Shown: positions 52,113-60,743 of the stretch, one piece after another
Position numbering within the stretch: the stretch's first letter is position 1
Layout of the letters: every line of letters begins with the position of its first letter
Notes under the pieces: generated by a model
What the model saw: the letters and a program-made list of their open reading frames with translations, nothing else
Database searches by the model: none
Told to the model about the DNA's origin: nothing
DNA from: DATDAW01 sp036525185
GTDB lineage: Bacteria; Verrucomicrobiota; Verrucomicrobiia; Chthoniobacterales; DASVRZ01
Length of the DNA: 64,000 nucleotides
Direction of reading: 5' to 3'
Assembly (NCBI GenBank): GCA_036525185.1
Contig: DATDAW010000006.1
Location: 1-64,000 of the forward strand
Translations under genes and position numbers: made by a program

Positions 52113-53936
52113 TTAGAACAGTTTTCCTGCGTGCATGAGGAAATGTTCGATGACCGGCCCGAGCACCAGTGCTGGAACGAATGTTAGCGCACCTATGAGA
52201 AGAACAGTGCCGACCAGCAGGGCCGTGAACAGCGAGCCCGAGACCGGAAAAGTTCCGGCGCTTTCCGCGATGAGTTTTTTGCGGGCGAGCGACCCGGCCA
52301 AGGCCAGGATGGGGACGATCATGGCAAATCGGCCAAAGAGCATGGCCAAGCCGAGAGTCGTATCATACCATGGCGCGTTGGCGGTCAGGCCCGCAAAGGC
52401 GCTGCCGTTGTTGCCCGTGGCGGAACTGTAGGCATAGAGGATTTCACTGAATCCATGGGGGCCGCTGTTGTTCGTGCCATCGGTAGCAACGCCTGAGGAG
52501 TCTGGAAGCCCCATGTTGCTAATAGATGCCCAGGCCGTGAAGCCCAGGACCGAGAATGCGATGATGAGGATGACAAAGGACGCCATTTTTATGTCGTAGG
52601 GCTCAATTTTTTTGCCTACGTATTCGGGAGTTCGCCCGACCATCAGACCTGCGATAAAAACGGCGATAACGACATAAACCAACATGCCATAGAGGCCTGC
52701 TCCAACGCCGCCGAAGACGACTTCGCCGAGTTGTATGTTGAGCAGCGGAACGAGGCCGCCAAGGGGCGTAAATGAGTCGTGCATCGAGTTGACTGCGCCG
52801 CAGGAGGCGTCCGTTGTGATTGTGGCGAAGAGCGCAGAATTGAAGATTCCAAAGCGAACTTCTTTGCCTTCCATGTTGCCGTCCGCTGGATCGACGCCCA
52901 GAGCCGTGAGGACCGGGTTGCCTGCCGCTTCAAACTTCCACGCCACAAGAGCGCCGGCGAGGAACAAGACAAGCATGGCTGCCCAAACGGCCCAGCCGTG
53001 TTCTTGATGTTTGACCGTCCGGCCGAGGTAGTACGTCAACGCACTTGGGATGGCAAAGATGGATAAAATCTGCAGGAAATTTGACAGAGGCGTCGGATTT
53101 TCAAAGGGATGCGCAGCATTGGCATTAACATAACCGCCGCCATTTGTTCCGAGCATTTTGATGGCCACCTGGCTCGCCATCGGGCCCTGGACGATTGCCT
53201 GGGTATCCGTGACCTGATCTTCCATGATGGGCTTGCCGGAAGTGTCATTCACCGTTTCGCCCTTGTCGTCTTTTTTCTCGACTTGCGTGTGAACGGGTTC
53301 AACAAGGCTGGCGCTTTCATATGGCTTGAAGTTCTGGATCATGCCCTGGGAGATCAGAACCATCGCGTAGATCGCGCAGATCGGAAGAAGCAGATAGTAG
53401 GTCGTGCGAACCATATCCACCCAGAAGTTGCCGATGGTCTTCGATGTGTGGCGGGCAATCCCGCGCACGAGCGCCGCTGCAATGCTGATGCCGGCAGCCG
53501 CGGAGACGAAGTTATGAATCGCGAGCGCGACCATCTGCGAGAGATAGGACATTGTGCTTTCGCCGGCATAACTCTGCCAGTTGGTGTTGGTCGTGAAGCT
53601 GGCTGCGGTGTTGAACGACAGGTGTTCGCTCAACCCGCCAAGCTTTTGCGGGTTGAGAGGCAGCGCGGCCTGCAGACGGAGAATGACGTACGTAAAAAGC
53701 ATCCCGACGGCACTGAACAGTAGAAGGGCGACGGTGTATTGCTTCCAGTCGTGCTCCTTCTGGGGATCGACGCCGATGATTTTGTAGGTAGTACGTTCTA
53801 AAGGCTTTACGATGGGATCCAGGAAGGTTTTGCCGTCAGCATCGAGGACCTGACAAAGATAAAGGCCGAGGGGCTTTGTGATTGCCAGCAAAATGCCGAC
53901 GTAAAGGAAGAGCTGAATCCAGCCGGAGCTATTCAT
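52113..53936 (-). CDS. kdpA: Potassium-transporting ATPase subunit A
   Basis: 607 residues, about 50 longer than E. coli KdpA. Ten membrane helices with four filter loops: NTNWQSYAGE (near 117), GTNGGGYVNANAAHPFENP (near 265), DASCGAVNSMHDSFTPLGG (near 380) and GTNNSGPHGFSE (near 490). The extra length lies mostly in a charged loop (about 216-245, VEKKDDKGETVNDTSG) in front of filter 2, on the outer side. Spaced 17 bp after kdpF. It binds and conducts K+. Confidence 0.97.
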   Translation of the reverse strand: MNSSGWIQLFLYVGILLAITKPLGLYLCQVLDADGKTFLDPIVKPLERTTYKIIGVDPQKEHDWKQYTVALLLFSAVGMLFTYVILRLQAALPLNPQKLGGLSEHLSFNTAASFTTNTNWQSYAGESTMSYLSQMVALAIHNFVSAAAGISIAAALVRGIARHTSKTIGNFWVDMVRTTYYLLLPICAIYAMVLISQGMIQNFKPYESASLVEPVHTQVEKKDDKGETVNDTSGKPIMEDQVTDTQAIVQGPMASQVAIKMLGTNGGGYVNANAAHPFENPTPLSNFLQILSIFAIPSALTYYLGRTVKHQEHGWAVWAAMLVLFLAGALVAWKFEAAGNPVLTALGVDPADGNMEGKEVRFGIFNSALFATITTDASCGAVNSMHDSFTPLGGLVPLLNIQLGEVVFGGVGAGLYGMLVYVVIAVFIAGLMVGRTPEYVGKKIEPYDIKMASFVILIIAFSVLGFTAWASISNMGLPDSSGVATDGTNNSGPHGFSEILYAYSSATGNNGSAFAGLTANAPWYDTTLGLAMLFGRFAMIVPILALAGSLARKKLIAESAGTFPVSGSLFTALLVGTVLLIGALTFVPALVLGPVIEHFLMHAGKLF

Positions 53937-53953
53937 GTTGGTGAAGAAAGAAA

Positions 53954-54037
53954 TTAAAACTTTTCGGGACGAATGATGGTGAAGATCAGATAAGCGATCA
54001 GCCCCAGTGCGATGATTGCGACAACGATGTTTTCCAT
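53954..54037 (-). CDS. kdpF: KdpF, small stabilising subunit
   Basis: 27 residues beginning MENIVVAIIALGLIAYL, one membrane helix, ending RPEKF. Size, composition and position just before kdpA match KdpF, a lipid-like stabiliser of the KdpABC complex. Too short for standard ORF lists. Confidence 0.88.
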   Translation of the reverse strand: MENIVVAIIALGLIAYLIFTIIRPEKF

Positions 54038-54053
54038 GGTCTTGGCGGGTTGA

Positions 54054-54137
54054 TTAAACTTTCTCGCAGGCCCAAATGAAGAGGAGCATCAGGGCAAAAA
54101 ATCCGATGGATGTGAGGGTGTAGAGTAAATCTTCCAT
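54054..54137 (-). CDS. Second small membrane protein before kdpF
   Basis: 27 residues beginning MEDLLYTLTSIGFFALM, one membrane helix and a C-terminal WACEKV. Located 16 bp upstream of kdpF and 98 bp after the REC-TPR stop, on the same strand. Short proteins ending in a Cys-Glu-(Arg/Lys) motif occur before kdpF in several proteobacterial and acidobacterial loci; function unknown. Codon use and spacing support translation. Confidence 0.7.
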   Translation of the reverse strand: MEDLLYTLTSIGFFALMLLFIWACEKV

Positions 54138-54235
54138 TGTGATGTGATTTGGCGGGTTTGATGTCCGAGGGGAAAACGAATGGATAGCGGCGATGACAGG
54201 CGTTCGAATCAGTAGCTTTGGAAGCCTCAAAAGAA

Positions 54236-54922
54236 TTACTGGTCGCCAAGATTGTACGGCTCACAGCTGTATCCGAAATGGGATAGCTCAAAGAGGCGCC
54301 GCATATTCTGTTGCGCGGGTTCATAATTCTTGTCGAGTTTGATAGCGTGCCCGTAATATTTTTTCGCCAGTTCCTGGTCCCCCTGCATTTCGAAAAGAAC
54401 GCCGGCGAGATTAAAGGACTCTGCGTTGGTTTTGAACTCCAGGGCACGGACGAGATATTCCTTTGCGGCGGAGAATTCCTGCAGGTTGAGAAGGCGCTTG
54501 GCTAGCATCATATTCGTCTCAAAATCATCGACCCTTCGGGCGGGCTCGGGCTTCGGCTCATGCCGCGCGAGAATATCCTGGACAATATTGCGCAAGGCTT
54601 CGGGGGTCATCGGCTTACTTAGAAAATCGATGGCCCCCAGTTTCATCGCCTGGACCGCATGCGGGATGTCGCCGTAAGCGGTAATGATAACGGCAGGTGT
54701 TAGATAGTGTCGGTTGCGCATTTCCGACAGAAGCTCGAGGCCATCCGCTTCCGGCATGCGCATATCGAGAATGGCTAAGTCGAATGTTTGCGCGGCGAGA
54801 TATTCCAGCGCTTTGGAAGCCGACTCGGCTTCGGTGATGGCGAAGCCTTCGGTTTCGAGAGTTATTCGGTAACTGAGACGGACGTTAGGTTCATCGTCTA
54901 CAACGAGGATACGTTTTTTCAT
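54236..54922 (-). CDS. Response regulator with C-terminal TPR repeats
   Basis: 228 residues. Receiver domain (1-120) with VVDDEP and phospho-acceptor D53 (DLAILDMRMPEADG), Thr in VIITAYG and Lys in FLSKP. After a linker (121-140) comes a short TPR region (about 140-210, LAKRLLNLQEFSAAKEYLVRALEFKT...KKYYGHAIKL). No DNA-binding domain, so it acts by protein contact. It overlaps the kinase stop by 4 bp (ATGA), making it the likely first partner of that kinase. Its target (kinase, the sigma-54 regulator or the Kdp pump) is not clear. Confidence 0.9.
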   Translation of the reverse strand: MKKRILVVDDEPNVRLSYRITLETEGFAITEAESASKALEYLAAQTFDLAILDMRMPEADGLELLSEMRNRHYLTPAVIITAYGDIPHAVQAMKLGAIDFLSKPMTPEALRNIVQDILARHEPKPEPARRVDDFETNMMLAKRLLNLQEFSAAKEYLVRALEFKTNAESFNLAGVLFEMQGDQELAKKYYGHAIKLDKNYEPAQQNMRRLFELSHFGYSCEPYNLGDQ

Positions 54923-56727
54923 GTGATTACTCCAAAGTGATTTGCTGGCAGGTCGAAGTAGAATTCGCTGCCATGGCCGGGGGTGCTGTTAACTCCGATC
55001 GAGCCACCTTGCGAGAGGACGATTTCCTTCGCGATCGCCAGACCGAGCCCCGCGCCGCCAGCTTCCGAGCCTGGAACACGGAAGAATCGATCGAAGATCT
55101 GTGCGTGATATTCCGGGGGAATCCCGGGACCGGTGTCCACGACTGAGAAGCGAATATGACCATTCCTGGGCGCGGCACGCAGCGTGATTTCTTCGCCGGG
55201 TTTAGTGTGCTTGACGGCGTTTGAAATGAAATTTGAAAAGACGAGGCCGATTTGACGGGCGTCGACCACAACCTTGGGCAGGTGCGGCGCGACATCGATA
55301 GCGAGGCGAGAGTTGCGCGACTCCACGAGTGGTCGCAATTCGTTCGCGGCAGCGTCGACTAGTTCACGCGCTTCGACAGGCTGGCCGATGAAGGCAGCTC
55401 CGCCGGACTCGAGTTTGGCCAGGTCGAGTAGGTCATTAATCATGCGCAGGAGACGCTCGGAATCGTCACGCGCGGCAAGGAGAAGTTCGGTCTGTTTTGC
55501 ATTGAGCGTGCCGATGCGTTCCTCGAGCAATAAATGCAGACCCATGCGGACGCTGGTCAGCGGCGTTTTGAGTTCGTGACTGACCGTCGAAACAAGATTG
55601 GTCTTGAGTTCGTCCAGAAGACGCAGCCGGGTGACGTCCTGCAAAATAACGGCTGCACCGAAGATTCGGCCGGCTTCGTCGCGGATGCCGATGACACGCG
55701 GCAGAAGAAAGATTTCACGATCTTCCACGTGGAAAACCAGTACTCGTTCGAAGCTGGTGGGGAGATAGTCCGGGGAACCGTTCAAGACGCGATCCACTTC
55801 CGCCTGCACATTTGCGGGCAGCGTGTTTTTTTGCCCGATATGCAGAAGAAATCTGTTTGCAGCGGGATTCGTAAAATCAATCCGGCCATCAGACGTGAGA
55901 GCAATGATAGGATCCGGAAATGCGGAAAATGTTATTTCCGTCATCTGCCTGGCCTGATGGATTCGATCACCCATCATCTGGCGGTAGGCGCGCAGTTTGG
56001 TGGCCATTTTGTTGAAGGTATCGGCGAGCTGGCCGAGTTCATCCTTCGATGTGACCGGTACGACCTGGTCGATTTTTCCTTCACCGAGCTCTTTCGAGAC
56101 CGTTGTGAGGGTCTGAATCGGTTCCAGAATGGATCGCTGGAGCCGCGCTGCAAAATAGATGGCGCCTGCGATTCCGATTGCGATGGCAATAGTCATGTAG
56201 CGCGTCGAATCCGCACTGAGCCGGCGGGCCTCGCGATCGGCCTGAACCATGTTTTCCTGGTTGATACGAATAATCTCCTGCGCCGTGTCCTTGATGGTCG
56301 TGAACATGGGCAGCAGTTCGTTGAAATACATCTTACGGCGAGCTTCCAGGTCGGGCGTAGCCCAAAAGGTTTCGGCGGCTGCGCCGTATCTTTGGTGGAC
56401 TTGCTTCACGTTTTCCGCGAGTTCCGCTTCGCCGGGCAGCGTGACATTGTTGAGCTCCGTGCGGAGGCCGTCGCGAAAGATCGGGAGGTTCTGCGCGTAC
56501 AATTTGCGTCCTCGTTCGTCTTCGCCTGCAAGGGTGAAGAACAATGCGGAATCCATGCGTTCTGCGGCTTCTTTCATTTGCTGCCCTGCGAGGACGCTCC
56601 GGTAATTTTCGCGGAGGATGACGTCGACGGAATGGCCGAGTTTGGTGAAAAGGGTGACGGCGTAAACGCCCATCGCTACAAGCAGGATGAAGAGGGGCGC
56701 CAGGCCCAAAAAGATGCGTTGCTTCAT
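54919..56727 (-). CDS. Membrane histidine kinase of the kdp locus
   Basis: 602 residues. TM1 (about 5-27), a helical periplasmic sensor (about 30-175, ERMDSALFFTLAGED), TM2 (about 178-197), HAMP (about 196-248), PAS (about 262-370), HisKA with H384 (TVSHELKTPL) and HATPase_c with N, DTGPGIP and GAGLGLAIAKEI. The sensor resembles four-helix bundles of NtrY/chemoreceptor type and has no KdpD-like domain. First gene of the kdp transcript, behind a sigma-54 promoter. The NtrC-type regulator upstream on the same strand is its probable partner. Confidence 0.92.
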   Translation of the reverse strand: MKQRIFLGLAPLFILLVAMGVYAVTLFTKLGHSVDVILRENYRSVLAGQQMKEAAERMDSALFFTLAGEDERGRKLYAQNLPIFRDGLRTELNNVTLPGEAELAENVKQVHQRYGAAAETFWATPDLEARRKMYFNELLPMFTTIKDTAQEIIRINQENMVQADREARRLSADSTRYMTIAIAIGIAGAIYFAARLQRSILEPIQTLTTVSKELGEGKIDQVVPVTSKDELGQLADTFNKMATKLRAYRQMMGDRIHQARQMTEITFSAFPDPIIALTSDGRIDFTNPAANRFLLHIGQKNTLPANVQAEVDRVLNGSPDYLPTSFERVLVFHVEDREIFLLPRVIGIRDEAGRIFGAAVILQDVTRLRLLDELKTNLVSTVSHELKTPLTSVRMGLHLLLEERIGTLNAKQTELLLAARDDSERLLRMINDLLDLAKLESGGAAFIGQPVEARELVDAAANELRPLVESRNSRLAIDVAPHLPKVVVDARQIGLVFSNFISNAVKHTKPGEEITLRAAPRNGHIRFSVVDTGPGIPPEYHAQIFDRFFRVPGSEAGGAGLGLAIAKEIVLSQGGSIGVNSTPGHGSEFYFDLPANHFGVIT

Positions 56728-56851
56728 ACGGCCCAGAGTGGCTCCTGCTCCGTGGTTAGGCTAGGCAACACACCGGGGACCACGGCTGTTAACGGAGAAT
56801 GGCGGGAACAAAAATGCGGGAGCATTGGTTTTCATAGCGAAAACAGTAATT

Positions 56852-56867
56852 AGCAAAACGTGTGCCA
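56852..56867 (-). promoter_or_regulatory. Sigma-54 promoter of the kinase-kdp operon
   Basis: The minus strand reads TGGCACACGTTTTGCT (56867-56852), identical to the -24/-12 consensus TGGCAC-N5-TTGCW, including the fixed GG-N10-GC spacing. Transcription would start near 56841, giving a 113-nt leader that contains a stem CCGTGG (56750-56755) with CCACGG (56780-56785). It points at the kinase gene and lies next to a gene for a sigma-54 activator. Confidence 0.8.
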
Positions 56868-56944
56868 ATGCGCCTGCCGTCTATTTAAGTGCTTCTGCGA
56901 AAACGTGTTACAGGAAACGTTGGCATGAACTCAACGGGCCCGTC

Positions 56945-56961
56945 TCGTGCATTTTGCACGA
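56945..56961. promoter_or_regulatory. Candidate upstream activator site (17-bp palindrome)
   Basis: TCGTGCA-ttt-TGCACGA, perfect 7-bp arms, 78 bp upstream of the -24 element, a normal distance for an NtrC-type enhancer site. A second palindrome ACGGGCCCGT (56934-56943) lies beside it. No T-run follows on either strand, so neither looks like a terminator of the regulator gene. Confidence 0.5.
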
Positions 56962-56996
56962 TTTCGTCAGTCCTTGATTGCAATTTGCCCGGCGAC

Positions 56997-58316
56997 TTAC
57001 AGCTTCTTCCGTTTTCGGTAGAGGGTCGCGGGATCGATGCCGAGAATCGTCGCCGCTTCGTCGAGGGTCTGCGTATTCGCCACGACTCGCCGAATGTGTT
57101 CGGCCTCGATTTCTTCCAGCGTCCGTCTTCCGCCGATTCGGATTTCGGAAGGGGTGTGAATGGTTTCCGCCAAATCGTCGGGCACGATCCATTCACCGTC
57201 GGACAGAATCACCGCCCGCTCGATGACGTTGCGCAGTTCACGCAAATTTCCCGGCCAGCTGTATTTGTGGATCGCTTCCAACGCCTCGGGCGAAAATCCG
57301 CGCACCTGTTTTCCAGAATGACGCGCGAGAAACGCGAGGTGGTTCAAGGCGATTTTCTCAATGTCCTGCACACGGTCGCGCAAGGGCGGCAGGCGCACGG
57401 AGATGACATTAAGTCGGTAATAGAGGTCTTCACGAAATTTTCCAGCCGATACGGCTGCCGACAGATCGCGATTGGTCGCTGAAATGACCCGGACATTGGC
57501 CCGCCGCGGCTTGGTTTCTCCCAAGCGCTCGTATTCACGCTCCTGAAGAAGCCGCAGCAGCTTTGCCTGAATCTCCAGCGGCAGTTCGCCGATTTCATCG
57601 AGAAACAATGTTCCGCCATCCGCAGCTGCGACTTTGCCCAGCGTGTCGGCATGGGCGCCGGTAAACGAGCCTTTCACGTGACCAAACAGTTCGCTCTCGA
57701 GTAGTTCCCGCGAGAGGCTCGGGCAGCTTACTGTCACGAACGCGCCGCTGCGCCGCGGACTGCACTGATGGATCGAGCGAGCGAGTACGCTTTTACCGGT
57801 GCCGCTCTCCCCGAGCAGCAGGATCGTCGCCTCGCTTTCTGCTGCCTTGAAAGCAATATCGATAACTTTTCGCATGCCGGGCGTTTGCGATGTGAGGTCA
57901 ATATCGGGGCCTTCGACACCAAGACGCGACTCAAGTTCTGCGACGCGGCGCTCGAGTCGTTTTGTTTTCTCCACTTTTGCCAGCACCTGACGCACTTGAT
58001 CCGGCGTACAAGGCTTCGGCAGGTAGTCAAGAGCACCTCTGCGCATCGCTTCCACGGCGGTCTCGATCGAGCCGTACGCTGTCACCATCACTACGGCAAC
58101 CTGCGGTGAAATCCGGAGGATTTCGTCGAGCACGTCGAGTCCACTTTCCTGACTGAGCCGCAAATCGAGCAGAACGGCGTCGAAAGGTGTGGCGCGGAGT
58201 TCCGCGAGAGCGTCCGCGCTGTTCGACGTGGAGGCCACCGTATGGTCCATGGACTCCAGGGCAAGTGTCATCGCGCGCCGGATGTTTTTTTCGTCGTCAA
58301 CGATCAAAATGCGCAT
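56997..58316 (-). CDS. NtrC-family sigma-54-dependent response regulator
   Basis: 439 residues. Receiver domain with D51 (DAVLLDLRLS), Thr in MVTAYGS and Lys in LPKP; AAA+ sigma-54 interaction domain (about 140-375) with Walker A GESGTGKS, the sigma-54 loop GSFTGA (usual GAFTGA with one Ala to Ser), Walker B GGTLFLDEIGELP and RLGETKPRRANVRVI; short Fis-type HTH at the end (about 400-439, TLDEAATILGIDPATLYRKRKKL). 269 bp separate its stop from the kinase start, and that gap holds the sigma-54 promoter. It therefore probably activates the kinase-kdp operon. Confidence 0.93.
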   Translation of the reverse strand: MRILIVDDEKNIRRAMTLALESMDHTVASTSNSADALAELRATPFDAVLLDLRLSQESGLDVLDEILRISPQVAVVMVTAYGSIETAVEAMRRGALDYLPKPCTPDQVRQVLAKVEKTKRLERRVAELESRLGVEGPDIDLTSQTPGMRKVIDIAFKAAESEATILLLGESGTGKSVLARSIHQCSPRRSGAFVTVSCPSLSRELLESELFGHVKGSFTGAHADTLGKVAAADGGTLFLDEIGELPLEIQAKLLRLLQEREYERLGETKPRRANVRVISATNRDLSAAVSAGKFREDLYYRLNVISVRLPPLRDRVQDIEKIALNHLAFLARHSGKQVRGFSPEALEAIHKYSWPGNLRELRNVIERAVILSDGEWIVPDDLAETIHTPSEIRIGGRRTLEEIEAEHIRRVVANTQTLDEAATILGIDPATLYRKRKKL

Positions 58317-58434
58317 TGGAGTTTGTTACGCTATGCCGTGGCAAGCGGCGGACGCCAGCGGGAAGATTCGTGTGCTGCTGGAAAAGCTTTCAGAACAAAC
58401 GGACCGCTGTTCGGACATTTTCATCGAAAGGTGC

Positions 58435-59250
58435 CTACTGAAGAAGCGTCGAGCGGGTCGAATCGGTCAATGCGGTGACCAGAGAATCTCGGCAGCGGCC
58501 CAGGCGTTTGTATTGGAGCATGTCGCTGGGCATGGTTTTGAGTTCGTGGGCGAGTCGGGCAGAGAGGAGGCGGTCCTGGCTTAGAAGAGTCAGCGGATAA
58601 ATCTCGATACGGATGCCGAACAGGAATGTGCGGGTGTCGAGGGCCACCAGAGCCTGATCTTCGACTCGAAGCCACACCTGGGAGAGATCGGGGTTTATAG
58701 GAACGGGCGGGAGCTTGTGCCGGATATGCTGGTCGAGTTGTGGCGACGCGGAGAGCCCCCAGTTTTCGCGTCCGTAGGCAGCGCCCGGATTTTGCGCAAG
58801 GCGATTAAAGAAATGGGTGATCTTTGGACCGATTTGGACGTTGAGATCCGGAACGGCTCCGTGGACGAAGTCCATTGGATGCCCCAGTTTTTCCGGAAGG
58901 CTCCATGTGCTCGGGAAGCAAACGGCACCGGCGGCCACGGTCCAGTTCCCGGCGGCATCGAGCTGCATGAGCACGAGGTCCGGTTCCAGATCGGCGGCAA
59001 TCCCGGTGAGGTCTTCCGCCTGGGTCCATCGACGCAGGAACCTTGCCAACAGGCCGATCTCTGCACGGGGCGTCTGGCAGACGTAATGTTCGGGCTCTTC
59101 GGCCAGAATTTTCCGCCGCTGCGCCAGCAATTCTCTCATCGGATCCTTTGGCGAAAAAAAGGCCTCTGGCTGCAAGGTCCGCAAATTCATCGTGAACCGG
59201 AAGCCGTTGGGCGGGAACAGCTTCAGTAAATGAGGAAACTCCAGGGCCAT
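58435..59250 (-). CDS. Heme-dependent oxidative N-demethylase-like protein (DUF3445)
   Basis: 271 residues from the ATG at 59250 (MALEFPHLLKLFPPNGF). Segments FCFPSTWSLPEKLG-like VCFPSTWSLPEKLGHPMDFVHGAVPDLN, ENWGLS and LWLRVE-like QVWLRVEDQALVALDT... FGIRIEIYPL match the DUF3445 family, whose studied members are heme enzymes that demethylate amines. No signal peptide. 42 bp after the YkgJ-type gene and 118 bp before the sigma-54 regulator gene. Confidence 0.8.
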   Translation of the reverse strand: MALEFPHLLKLFPPNGFRFTMNLRTLQPEAFFSPKDPMRELLAQRRKILAEEPEHYVCQTPRAEIGLLARFLRRWTQAEDLTGIAADLEPDLVLMQLDAAGNWTVAAGAVCFPSTWSLPEKLGHPMDFVHGAVPDLNVQIGPKITHFFNRLAQNPGAAYGRENWGLSASPQLDQHIRHKLPPVPINPDLSQVWLRVEDQALVALDTRTFLFGIRIEIYPLTLLSQDRLLSARLAHELKTMPSDMLQYKRLGRCRDSLVTALTDSTRSTLLQ

Positions 59251-59292
59251 CGTCAAAAAGTTAACCGCGGCGAGCAAAGGCAGCGAAGGATC

Positions 59293-59652
59293 TTAGATCT
59301 TGGTGTCCTTTGCTTCCTTGGTGTTCATGTTTTTGACCGGGACCGGGAGCGCCTCACAGACATCGCGCCAGCCAGGGAAATTCCATTTATTGGGGAAACC
59401 AATGCATTGCTCCGGCTTGGCCGCTTGAACCAGGCAGTCCCGGCCGTCGAGGAAAATGCATTCGCCGTTTCCTTTGTCGATCAACGCGAGACCCCGGCGG
59501 TCCGGCCGGAGTCGGGTATAGCGTTCGATAAAATCACGCTCATCCAGCTCGAGCAGACCCGACATGGCTGCAATGTCCGCGTCGGTCAGTTTCACCTGAC
59601 CCGGCCATTTACAACAATTCGTGCAGCGCTGGCATTGATAGTAAACGTCCAT
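59293..59652 (-). CDS. YkgJ-type Cys-cluster protein
   Basis: 119 residues from the ATG at 59652 (MDVYYQCQRC). A cluster CQRCTNCC near the N-terminus and C.FLDGRDCLVQ and KPEQCIGFP further on give the Cys pattern of the YkgJ/zinc- or iron-binding family; members are thought to bind Fe-S or Zn. The tail after residue 100 is Lys-rich. Divergent from rfbB with 109 bp between starts. Role unknown; position before DUF3445 may mean a shared function. Confidence 0.8.
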   Translation of the reverse strand: MDVYYQCQRCTNCCKWPGQVKLTDADIAAMSGLLELDERDFIERYTRLRPDRRGLALIDKGNGECIFLDGRDCLVQAAKPEQCIGFPNKWNFPGWRDVCEALPVPVKNMNTKEAKDTKI

Positions 59653-59761
59653 TCGATAGCGGTTTGCGGATTCTGGAAGACGGAAAGAAAAACGGTGTGC
59701 GCCAATCCGCAATCGAAAAGTCCTTCCCATTCCGGCATCTGCCGCCTACAAACGCGCGTCT

Positions 59762-60739
59762 ATGCGTATTTTGGTCACTGGCGGATGCGGCTTCATAGGC
59801 AGCAATTTCCTCCGATTCTTTCTCCAACATTACCAGCCCACTCTCGTTACAAACGTCGATTTGCTGACGTACGCGGGTAACAGCCATACCGTCGATGATC
59901 TCGCCAAAAAGTATCCCGATCGCTACGAATTTGTCCGGGCCGACATCGCTGACGAAAAGGCCATTAACGCTCTGTTGAGCCGGCATGCGTATTACGCGGT
60001 CATTAATTTTGCCGCGGAGAGCCATGTGGATCGCAGCATTACTTCGCCGCACGAATTCATCCGCACCAACGTATTGGGAACCAGCGTCTTGTTGCATTCG
60101 GCGCGCACTCATGGTGTGAAGCGTTTCCTTCAAATCTCCACCGACGAAGTCTATGGCTCGCTTGGCCCCGAGGGTAAATTCACTGAAACAACACCGCTCG
60201 ACCCAAGTTCGCCGTATTCAGCGAGCAAGGCCGGCGCTGACCTCCTGGCGCTTGCGTGCCATCACACCTACGGGCAGGAAGTCCTCATCACGCGCTGCTC
60301 CAACAACTATGGGCCTTATCAATTTCCCGAGAAATTGATCCCGCTCATGATCATCAAGGCTACGCGTGACGAACCATTGCCTGTTTATGGCGATGGCCTC
60401 AATGTCCGTGACTGGATCCATGTCGAGGACCATTGCGCCGCGGTCGCCACGGTCCTTTTTGAGGGTAAACCGGGTGAAGTTTACAATGTTGGTGGCGACG
60501 GGGAACTGCCGAACATCGAAGTCGTCAAAGCCATTCTGAAGCGGCTCGGAAAACCGGACAGTCTCATTTCATATGTCACCGATCGGCTCGGGCATGATCG
60601 CCGGTACGCGATCGATTCGTCAAAAATCCAGCGCGAACTGGGCTGGAAACCGTTGCATCGTCCGGAAACAAGCATCCCGGCGACGGTGGATTGGTATCTG
60701 GCCCATCGCGCCTGGTGGGAGCCTCTTTTGAAGCGCTAA
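59762..60739 (+). CDS. rfbB: dTDP-glucose 4,6-dehydratase
   Basis: 325 residues, extended short-chain dehydrogenase. NAD motif GGCGFIGSN (7-15), TDEVYGSLG with the catalytic Thr/Asp/Glu triad, PYSASKAGAD with the Tyr-Lys pair, and RCSNNYGPYQFPEKLIPLMI are diagnostic of RmlB. It converts dTDP-glucose to dTDP-4-keto-6-deoxyglucose. rfbD follows after 4 bp. rfbA and rfbC are not here. Confidence 0.95.
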   Translation: MRILVTGGCGFIGSNFLRFFLQHYQPTLVTNVDLLTYAGNSHTVDDLAKKYPDRYEFVRADIADEKAINALLSRHAYYAVINFAAESHVDRSITSPHEFIRTNVLGTSVLLHSARTHGVKRFLQISTDEVYGSLGPEGKFTETTPLDPSSPYSASKAGADLLALACHHTYGQEVLITRCSNNYGPYQFPEKLIPLMIIKATRDEPLPVYGDGLNVRDWIHVEDHCAAVATVLFEGKPGEVYNVGGDGELPNIEVVKAILKRLGKPDSLISYVTDRLGHDRRYAIDSSKIQRELGWKPLHRPETSIPATVDWYLAHRAWWEPLLKR

Positions 60740-60743
60740 ACCT

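Noticed and set aside
55534..56853. 439-codon plus-strand frame opposite the histidine kinase
   Set aside because: Antisense shadow; it also runs through the sigma-54 promoter.
56945..56961. Terminator of the NtrC-type regulator gene
   Set aside because: No T-run follows the hairpin on the minus strand.
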